Source: Bacteroidales bacterium UBA2800
GTDB taxonomy: Bacteria > Bacteroidota > Bacteroidia > Bacteroidales > Paludibacteraceae
Length of the DNA: 6,664 nt
Direction of reading: 5' to 3'
Assembly: GCA_002351925.1 (NCBI GenBank)
Contig: DEHM01000012.1
Span: 1 to 6,664, forward strand
Shown here: piece by piece, positions 1-4,679 of the stretch
Numbering within the stretch: position 1 is the stretch's first letter
Layout: the number at the start of each line of letters is the position of its first letter
Position numbers and translations under genes: made by a program
The notes under the pieces: generated by a model
What the model saw: the letters and a program-made list of their open reading frames with translations, nothing else
Databases searched by the model: none
What the model was told of the DNA's origin: nothing

Positions 1-120
1 ACGCACCCGTGCGCCGGTCGCCGCCAGGAAAAGCAAGCTTCTCCCGCGATGCCCCTCGACTTGCATGTGTTAGGCCTGTCGCTAGCGTTCATCCTGAGCC
101 AGGATCAAACTCTTCGTTGT
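1..120 (-). rRNA. rrs: 16S ribosomal RNA, 5' end (partial)
   Basis: Read on the minus strand, this begins ACAACGAAGAGTTTGATCC and continues through the universal 27F region (AGAGTTTGATCCTGGCTCAG), then GATGAACGCTAGCGACAGG, CCTAACACATGCAAGTCGAG and the first variable region, ending in CCGGCGCACGGGTGCGT at the window edge. These are the first 120 or so bases of small-subunit rRNA; the rest lies off the left edge. The mature 5' end near base 120 is placed by aligning GAAGAGTTTG with E. coli position 6 onward and may be off by a few bases. The text around helix 6 and the AACGCTAGCGACAGG stretch fit Bacteroidales. The gene is transcribed leftward, divergent from prfB. A 23S/5S operon is expected downstream but cannot be seen. 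Confidence 0.97.
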
Positions 121-303
121 AAAAAAGAAATTTTATAAGATAGCTCAGAATAATCGATTTATCAAGTGTAGAATTTTTAGGGAACCTCACGAATCTCAAT
201 TAAGAGATCGTAAATATTCTTGTACTACAATCTTGTTATGAATAGACATTCTTTCAAAGATCATTGCTCTCGTTCTTGGGTCAAACCGTTTTTTGAGCGA
301 AAG
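121..303 (-). other. 16S rRNA leader (transcribed spacer)
   Basis: AT-rich sequence between the inferred rRNA start site (about base 303) and the mature 16S 5' end. It has no coding signature. It contains a boxA-like site (252-263) and a small hairpin (ATCTC at 193-197 pairing with GAGAT at 204-208 around AATTAA). The sequence next to the mature end is A/T-rich (TCTTATAAAATTTC on the minus strand). Leaders of this kind normally carry antitermination signals and one arm of the RNase III processing stem. The pairing partner would lie downstream of 16S, outside the window, so the stem cannot be tested here. The leader's role is inferred from its position. Confidence 0.7.
252..263 (-). promoter_or_regulatory. 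boxA-like antitermination site in the rRNA leader
   Basis: The minus strand reads TGATCTTTGAAA, matching 9 of 12 positions of the E. coli rRNA boxA (TGCTCTTTAACA). It lies about 40 nt downstream of the predicted rRNA start, where boxA sites usually sit, and would recruit NusB/NusE for antitermination. The call rests on a short motif plus position, with no boxB or boxC recognised. Confidence 0.45.
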
Positions 304-309
304 CGGATG

Positions 310-341
310 CAAAAGTACTGCTTTTTTTTGATATGACCAAA
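310..341 (-). promoter_or_regulatory. rRNA operon promoter, Bacteroidota type
   Basis: On the minus strand a -33 TTTG (338-341) is followed, after exactly 20 bp, by TACTTTTG (310-317), a perfect fit to the Bacteroidota -7 consensus TAnnTTTG used by the primary sigma factor of this phylum. The spacer contains an A8 tract followed by GCAG. The start site should be about 4-8 nt downstream, near 302-306, giving an rRNA leader of about 180 nt. Phased A/T tracts lie immediately upstream (see 344-412). Position and consensus make this the likely main promoter of the 16S operon, but others further upstream cannot be excluded. Confidence 0.85.
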
Positions 342-343
342 TA

Positions 344-412
344 TTTTTGCATTTTTTTTGCATTTTTTTTGTAACTGCCTGATTATCAATGGTCAATTTT
401 TTAGGCTTTTTT
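344..412 (-). promoter_or_regulatory. Phased A/T tracts upstream of the rRNA promoter (possible UP element)
   Basis: On the plus strand, T tracts occupy 344-348, 352-359, 363-370, 397-402 and 407-412. With the T8 in the promoter spacer (322-329), their centres are spaced about 20, 9.5, 11, 33 and 10 bp, close to multiples of the helical turn. Two of the tracts form a perfect 11-bp tandem repeat, GCATTTTTTTT (349-359 and 360-370). In-phase A-tracts bend DNA, and A/T-rich DNA directly upstream of rRNA promoters commonly binds the alpha subunit C-terminal domain of RNA polymerase. The tracts and phasing are seen directly; the UP-element or curvature role is inferred. Confidence 0.5.
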
Positions 413-468
413 AGCGAAAGCGGGCGAAGAAGGCGAAAATGGGCATTCTGTTCGTCTTCGACTTTTAG

Positions 469-500
469 CGCACGCGTATTAATAGGAACGCGCGCGTGCG
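469..500. repeat. GC-rich inverted repeat between the divergent promoters
   Basis: CGCACGCG (469-476) and CGCGTGCG (493-500) are perfect 8-bp inverted arms around a 16-base loop. Allowing G-U pairs in RNA extends the stem by one pair on each side. It lies about 29 bp upstream of the -33 box of the prfB promoter. No T-run follows on either strand, so it does not look like an intrinsic terminator. It could be an operator or a chance product of alternating CG sequence; function unknown. Confidence 0.4.
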
Positions 501-528
501 TGAAGCGGGCAGAAAATTGTGTTTTTTC

Positions 529-559
529 TTGCGTATATGAAAAAAAAGCAGTATCTTTG
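529..559 (+). promoter_or_regulatory. prfB operon promoter, Bacteroidota type
   Basis: TTG at 529-531 (-33 box) and TATCTTTG at 552-559 (a perfect TAnnTTTG -7 box) are separated by 20 bp, the same spacing as in the divergent rRNA promoter. The spacer again has A8 followed by GCAG. The start site should be near 563-567, leaving only about 11-15 nt before the prfB ATG at 578, so the messenger is nearly leaderless. No second good promoter match was noticed between the genes, so this probably drives the whole six-gene run. Confidence 0.85.
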
Positions 560-577
560 CACGCTAATTTAGTAGAT

Positions 578-1684
578 ATGATAACGATAGAACAACTGAA
601 AGATGTACAACAGCGCGCAGACAAGCTGAAGGCGTACTTGCAGATAGACGAGAAGCGTATACAACTGGAAGAAGAAGAGTTGCATACGCAGGCTCCGGGC
701 TTCTGGGATGACGCGAAGGCCGCGGAGGCGCAGATGCGCAAAGTGAAAGGTATCAAGCGCTGGATAGAAGGCTATGAGGGCGTGCGTGCGGCAGTAGAAG
801 AACTGGCGCTGGCGTTCGACTATTACAAGGAAGAGCTGGTGACCGAAGAGGAAGTAGATCAGGCGTATGCTCATGCGCTGGCAGAGGTGGAAGACCTGGA
901 GATGAAGAACATGCTGAGTCATGAGGAAGACCAGATGCCGGCCGTGCTGAAGATTGTGTCGGGTGCAGGTGGCACAGAGGCGCAAGACTGGGCGGAACAA
1001 CTGATGCGCATGTATATGCGCTACTGCGAAAAGCACGATTACAAGGTGACGATCGAGAACCTGCAGGAAGGCGACGAAGCGGGTATCAAGACCGTGACAT
1101 TCAACATAGAAGGCGACATGGCGTACGGCTACCTGAAGAGCGAGAACGGCGTGCACCGCTTGGTACGCGTGAGTCCGTACAACGCGCAGGGCAAGCGTAT
1201 GACGAGTTTTGCGAGTGTGTTTGTCGTGCCCCTGATTGACGACACGATAGAGGTAGAGGTGAACCCGGCAGGACTGAGTTGGGACACCTTCCGCAGCTCG
1301 GGAGCCGGCGGTCAGAACGTCAACAAAGTGGAATCGGGCGTGCGACTGCACTATAAATTTGTCAACCCGCTCACAGGTCAGCCGGACGAGATCGTGATAG
1401 AGAACACGGAGACGCGTGACCAGCCGAAGAACAGAGAGAATGCGTTAAGGCATTTGAGAAGTCAACTCTATGAGTTGGAGTTGGAAAAGAGACGTCAGGC
1501 GCAGGCAAAAGTGGAGGCCGGCAAGAAGAAGATTGAATGGGGCAGCCAGATACGCAGTTATGTGTTTGACGACCGCCGCGTGAAAGACCACCGGACCAAC
1601 TACCAGACGAGCAATGTGAATGCCGTGATGGACGGCGACATTGACGCGTTTATAAAAGCATATTTAATGGAATTCCCCGAATAA
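578..1684 (+). CDS. prfB: Peptide chain release factor 2 (RF2)
   Basis: A cytoplasmic class I release factor that reads UGA and UAA stop codons in the ribosomal A site and triggers peptidyl-tRNA hydrolysis. The protein is 368 aa, close to the E. coli length. Landmarks are a helical N-terminal domain (about 1-110), SGAGGTEAQDWA at 128-139, the stop-codon recognition tripeptide region as SPY (199-201; SPF in E. coli), and the catalytic GGQ at 244-246 within SSGAGGQNVN. The residue equivalent to E. coli RF2 246 is Ser240. The ATG at 578 is chosen because the RF2-like N-terminus (MITIEQLKDVQQRADKL) begins there and the promoter ends 18 nt upstream. The open frame runs back to 389, but that start would put the promoter inside the gene. 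There is no programmed frameshift: codons 21-22 are TTG CAG where many prfB genes have CTT TGA. First gene of the operon. Confidence 0.96.
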   Translation: MITIEQLKDVQQRADKLKAYLQIDEKRIQLEEEELHTQAPGFWDDAKAAEAQMRKVKGIKRWIEGYEGVRAAVEELALAFDYYKEELVTEEEVDQAYAHALAEVEDLEMKNMLSHEEDQMPAVLKIVSGAGGTEAQDWAEQLMRMYMRYCEKHDYKVTIENLQEGDEAGIKTVTFNIEGDMAYGYLKSENGVHRLVRVSPYNAQGKRMTSFASVFVVPLIDDTIEVEVNPAGLSWDTFRSSGAGGQNVNKVESGVRLHYKFVNPLTGQPDEIVIENTETRDQPKNRENALRHLRSQLYELELEKRRQAQAKVEAGKKKIEWGSQIRSYVFDDRRVKDHRTNYQTSNVNAVMDGDIDAFIKAYLMEFPE

Positions 1685-1686
1685 TT

Positions 1687-2871
1687 ATGATGTTACTTAG
1701 TATTTTGGCAGCATTGATGCTGGATAGTGCCGCGATAGACACGGCGAAAACAGATAGCGGGTTTGTGTTTACGACGGTTGATAGCATAGCTATCACGCCG
1801 GTACGGGACCAGCACCGTAGTGGTACCTGTTGGGCGTTCTCGACGCTGGGTTTTCTGGAGAGCGAGATACTGCGTACACAAGGCAAGGAAGTAGAACTGA
1901 GTCCGATGTACGTGGTGAGCAAGACGATGCTGGACCGCGCGACCTACTGCGTGAGGATGTACAACGACGTGAAGTTCGCCGGAGGCGGTAGTGCATACGA
2001 CGTGATCTACTGCATGGGCCATTATGGTCTGGTACCGAAGAGTGTGATGCCGGGTATTCGCTACGGTTGGACAGCGGCCGACACGCTGCCTGTACACGGT
2101 GAGTTGGACAAAGTGGCCGGCGGGTTTGTGAAAGCCTTGACGGGTCAGAAGAAACTGAGTCCGGTATGGCGCGAGGCGCTGCAAGGTATATACGACACCT
2201 ATCTGGGTCAGTGTCCCGACACTTTTGCCTACGAAGGCAAGCAGTACACGCCGAAGAGCTACGTGGAGAGTCTGGGCCTGAAGGCAGAGGACTACGTGTC
2301 GATCACCAGCTATACCCACCACCCCTTCTACGAGCGTTTTGCACTGGAAGTGCCGGACAACTGGCGTATGGACCAGATGTACAACGTGCCGCTGGAAGAC
2401 ATGATGCGCATCATCGACCACGCGCTGGCACACGGTTACACGCTGGCCTGGGGTGCGGACGTGAGTGAAGTGGGCTTCACGCGAAAAGGTATCGGCGTAG
2501 TACCCGACGATGACCACGGAGCAGATATCACCGGTAGCGACATGGCCAAATGGGTCGGCATGAGTGCGGATAAGAAGAAAGAGGAACTGACGAAGCGCCC
2601 GTTGCCGGAGAAGACCATCACGCAACAGATGCGCCAGGATGCGTTCGACAACTGGGAGACGACCGACGACCACGGCATGCAAATCTTCGGTACCGCCAAG
2701 GACCAGAACGGCAAGCGCTATTATATGGTGAAGAACTCGTGGGGCACGATGCGTTCGGACTACAAGGGAATATGGTACATCAGCGAGGCCTTCATGCAAT
2801 ACAAGACCAACGATGTTCTGGTACACAAGAATGCGATACCGAGCGACATCAGGCATAAGTTAGGACTGTAA
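1687..2871 (+). CDS. C1B family papain-like cysteine peptidase (PepC/bleomycin hydrolase type)
   Basis: A 394-aa cysteine peptidase of MEROPS subfamily C1B, whose members are aminopeptidases or bleomycin hydrolases, often hexameric. The whole catalytic set is visible: oxyanion Gln42 and nucleophile Cys48 in DQHRSGTCWAFS, His329 in DDHGMQIFG, and Asn350 in VKNSWG. The 281-residue Cys-His distance is far longer than in papain and fits the C1B insertion domain (about 300 in bleomycin hydrolase). Other recognisable blocks are SYTHHPFYERFALEVPDNWR and the region around HGADITGSDM. The first 16 residues (MMLLSILAALMLDSAA) are hydrophobic but lack a basic n-region, so export is possible but not clear; many Bacteroidota homologues look secreted. 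The start is ATG 1687 or the adjacent ATG 1690, only 2 nt after prfB. The substrate is unknown, and pepC would over-specify it. Confidence 0.9.
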   Translation: MMLLSILAALMLDSAAIDTAKTDSGFVFTTVDSIAITPVRDQHRSGTCWAFSTLGFLESEILRTQGKEVELSPMYVVSKTMLDRATYCVRMYNDVKFAGGGSAYDVIYCMGHYGLVPKSVMPGIRYGWTAADTLPVHGELDKVAGGFVKALTGQKKLSPVWREALQGIYDTYLGQCPDTFAYEGKQYTPKSYVESLGLKAEDYVSITSYTHHPFYERFALEVPDNWRMDQMYNVPLEDMMRIIDHALAHGYTLAWGADVSEVGFTRKGIGVVPDDDHGADITGSDMAKWVGMSADKKKEELTKRPLPEKTITQQMRQDAFDNWETTDDHGMQIFGTAKDQNGKRYYMVKNSWGTMRSDYKGIWYISEAFMQYKTNDVLVHKNAIPSDIRHKLGL

Positions 2872-3225
2872 GTGGCGGCAGAAGGGATATATAAGGACCG
2901 AGGAAGCAAGTTCTTAGGTTTCGCGGAGGCGATCAAGGACGAGGAGGAAGCCAAGGCGCGTGTGGCGTGGTACAAGAAGAAATACCACGATGCGCGGCAC
3001 GTGTGCTACGCCTACCGTCTGGGAGCGAACCTCTGGCGTACGAAGGACGACGGCGAGCCGCACGGTACTGCCGGTGCGCCGATACTGAGGTCTATAGATG
3101 CCCGCGGGCTGGACAACATACTGGTAGTGGTGGTACGCTATTTTGGCGGGACGCTACTGGGCACAGGAGGCCTGATGGTGGCTTATCGGGAAGCATCGAA
3201 AGCTGCATTAGAGAACTATGGATAA
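2872..3225 (+). CDS. YigZ/IMPACT family protein, single-domain form
   Basis: A 117-aa protein matching the N-terminal (IMPACT, UPF0029) domain of the YigZ family. Family hallmarks are DARH (40-43), DDGEPHGTAGAPI (59-71) and VVVVRYFGGTLLGTGG (85-100) followed by LMVAYREA. The eukaryotic relative IMPACT/YIH1 regulates the kinase GCN2; the bacterial role is poorly defined, so no function is assigned. Two oddities stand out. The frame starts with GTG placed directly after the peptidase stop codon and in the same frame, leaving only about six residues before the conserved GIYKDRGSKF block. It also ends right after the IMPACT domain, lacking the C-terminal ferredoxin-like domain (DUF1949) of typical proteins of about 200 aa. 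Its end overlaps the next gene by 8 nt, and the intact motifs argue against decay. Confidence 0.85.
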   Translation: MAAEGIYKDRGSKFLGFAEAIKDEEEAKARVAWYKKKYHDARHVCYAYRLGANLWRTKDDGEPHGTAGAPILRSIDARGLDNILVVVVRYFGGTLLGTGGLMVAYREASKAALENYG

Positions 3226-4261
3226 ATTTAAAGACATTCGTGCATATCGCGTAGGATGGTTGTTGACGATATGCGATTTTCTGTTTGCGTTTCCGGCGTT
3301 GTGGCTGTTGTCGAAACGCACGACGAAGGGTATCCGGCTGGACTACCTAGGTGACCGCAAGCAGATAGAGAAAGATATCAAGAAGGGTGCGTTCTTCCTG
3401 ACCAACCACCGCGACATCGTGCTGGATGCAGCGTGGTTGTCGATGTTGTTGCGCTGCAAGTACTTCATTCGTCCGTTCATAGGTATCGGCAACAACCTGT
3501 TTGCCTACAAATGGATTGAGTGGTTCGTGCGTTTCAACCGCTGCTTCGTCGTAAAACGCGGAGCGGGTGCACATGCACAGTTGGCGAATGCGAAGCAGCT
3601 GAGTGCCTATATCAAGCATCTGCGCGAGCAAGGCAAGTCGATATGGCTGGCGCAACGTGAGGGACGTGCGAAAGACAGTAATGACACGACGCAAGCCGCC
3701 GTGCTGCACATGCTGACGATCGATTTTGAGGAGCAGAACAGGCCCGTGGAAGAGTTCTTCGACTACGTGAAAGAGCTGAACATATGCCCGGTAAGTATCA
3801 CCTACGAATATGACCCGTGCGACTACCTGAAGGCCAAGGAGATGCAGCTGAAACGCGATAACCCGCGCTGGCGGAAGCGCCCGAAAGACGATGTGGAGTC
3901 GATGCGGACAGGTATAGAGGGCGAGAAAGGACGTGTGGTGTACCGCCTGACGCCGAGTATCAATCACGATATCGACAAGATGCTGGAGAAACACCCCGAC
4001 TACAAAGGGCTGCCGATAAAGGACCAGATAGACCATCTCTGCTTCATCATCGACCAGCATATCTTCCTGGGCTACGAAATTTACGCGCGTGGCACAGAAT
4101 TTGAGGAGTATCTGTCGAGCCGACTGGAGAAGATTGAGTTGCCGGAGAAAGACGAAGCCTTCCTGAGTGCACGGCTCCACGAGATGTATAAGAATCCGGA
4201 GATAAACTACAACAAAGCAAATAAGTATTATGAAAAAAGCAATATTCCCGGGCTCGTTTGA
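3218..4261 (+). CDS. PlsC-like glycerolipid acyltransferase family protein
   Basis: A 347-aa protein of the 1-acylglycerol-3-phosphate acyltransferase superfamily, whose members transfer acyl groups to glycerophospholipids or other lipids at the inner membrane. The acyltransferase block begins at TNHRDIVLD (62-70), with His64 as the expected catalytic base. Further blocks are FNRCFVVKRG (106-115) and IWLAQREGRAKDSND (142-156), the last taking the place of the usual PEGTRS motif. A hydrophobic stretch at about 13-31 (GWLLTICDFLFAFPALWLL) suggests a membrane anchor or interfacial helix. The His-Asp spacing here is HX5D, not the usual HX4D. The C-terminal 150 residues are charged and not recognised. 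The exact substrate cannot be read from sequence, so plsC is withheld. It overlaps the upstream gene by 8 nt and coaD by 32 nt. Confidence 0.82.
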   Translation: MDKFKDIRAYRVGWLLTICDFLFAFPALWLLSKRTTKGIRLDYLGDRKQIEKDIKKGAFFLTNHRDIVLDAAWLSMLLRCKYFIRPFIGIGNNLFAYKWIEWFVRFNRCFVVKRGAGAHAQLANAKQLSAYIKHLREQGKSIWLAQREGRAKDSNDTTQAAVLHMLTIDFEEQNRPVEEFFDYVKELNICPVSITYEYDPCDYLKAKEMQLKRDNPRWRKRPKDDVESMRTGIEGEKGRVVYRLTPSINHDIDKMLEKHPDYKGLPIKDQIDHLCFIIDQHIFLGYEIYARGTEFEEYLSSRLEKIELPEKDEAFLSARLHEMYKNPEINYNKANKYYEKSNIPGLV

Positions 4262-4679
4262 CCCGTTTACCGTAGGTCACTACGATATTGTGAAACGCGG
4301 CCTGGAGCTGTTTGATGAGATTGTGATAGGCATAGGGCGCAACAGCACGAAACGCGAGACCTTCCCTATCCGCGAGCGCGAAGAGGCTATCAAGAAGATC
4401 TTCGCCGACGAGCCACGTGTGAAAGTGGCTATCTACGACTGTCTAACAGTGGACTTCGCCAAAGAGCAAGAGGCACAGTTTATCCTGCGCGGTATACGCT
4501 GCGTGGAGGATTTTGAGTACGAGCGCAACATGGCAGAAGCCAACAAGCAGATAGGCGGCGTAGAGACGATCATCCTGTATACGCGTCCGGAGTACGCACA
4601 TATCTCCTCAACACTGGTTAGAGACCTATACGCATATGGAAAAGACGTTAGTGACTTTGTGCCTAATACTCTGCGTTAG
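4230..4679 (+). CDS. coaD: Phosphopantetheine adenylyltransferase (PPAT)
   Basis: Catalyses ATP plus 4'-phosphopantetheine to dephospho-CoA plus pyrophosphate, the penultimate step of coenzyme A synthesis, in the cytoplasm. At 149 aa it is slightly shorter than E. coli CoaD (159). It belongs to the nucleotidyltransferase alpha/beta phosphodiesterase superfamily: FPGSFDPFTVGH (6-17) carries the TxGH ATP-binding motif with His17, a substrate-pocket block reads LRGIRCVEDFEYERNMAEAN, and the ISSTLVR motif is at 125-131. The ATG at 4230 gives the canonical MKKAIFPGSFDP start, so its first 32 nt overlap the acyltransferase gene in another frame. It ends in TAG and overlaps the next gene by 44 nt. 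Coenzyme A supply is loosely linked to the upstream acyltransferase, but that link is only inferred. Confidence 0.97.
   Translation: MKKAIFPGSFDPFTVGHYDIVKRGLELFDEIVIGIGRNSTKRETFPIREREEAIKKIFADEPRVKVAIYDCLTVDFAKEQEAQFILRGIRCVEDFEYERNMAEANKQIGGVETIILYTRPEYAHISSTLVRDLYAYGKDVSDFVPNTLR

Noticed and set aside
342..349. Second TAnnTTTG match (TATTTTTG) on the plus strand
   Set aside because: No TTG lies about 20 bp upstream, and it falls in a T-rich tract where the motif occurs easily by chance.
469..500. Inverted repeat as an intrinsic terminator
   Set aside because: No T-run follows on either strand, and there is no gene end for it to serve.
389..577. N-terminal extension of prfB from the ATG at 389
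   Set aside because: It would put the promoter inside the gene, adds 63 residues without RF2 similarity, and the canonical RF2 start lies at 578.
121..577. Replication origin between the divergent rRNA and prfB genes
   Set aside because: The region is AT-rich and divergent, but no DnaA box (TTATCCACA-like) cluster was seen.
196..756. Open frame on the minus strand across the intergenic region
   Set aside because: It covers the rRNA leader, both promoters and the prfB start; its composition is low-complexity and no protein family is recognisable.
1693..2856. Long antisense open frame opposite the C1B peptidase
   Set aside because: A shadow frame produced by the codon bias of the sense gene; the sense strand carries the full catalytic motif set.
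3347..4180. Long antisense open frame opposite the acyltransferase
   Set aside because: A shadow frame with no recognisable domain; the sense frame has clear acyltransferase motifs.
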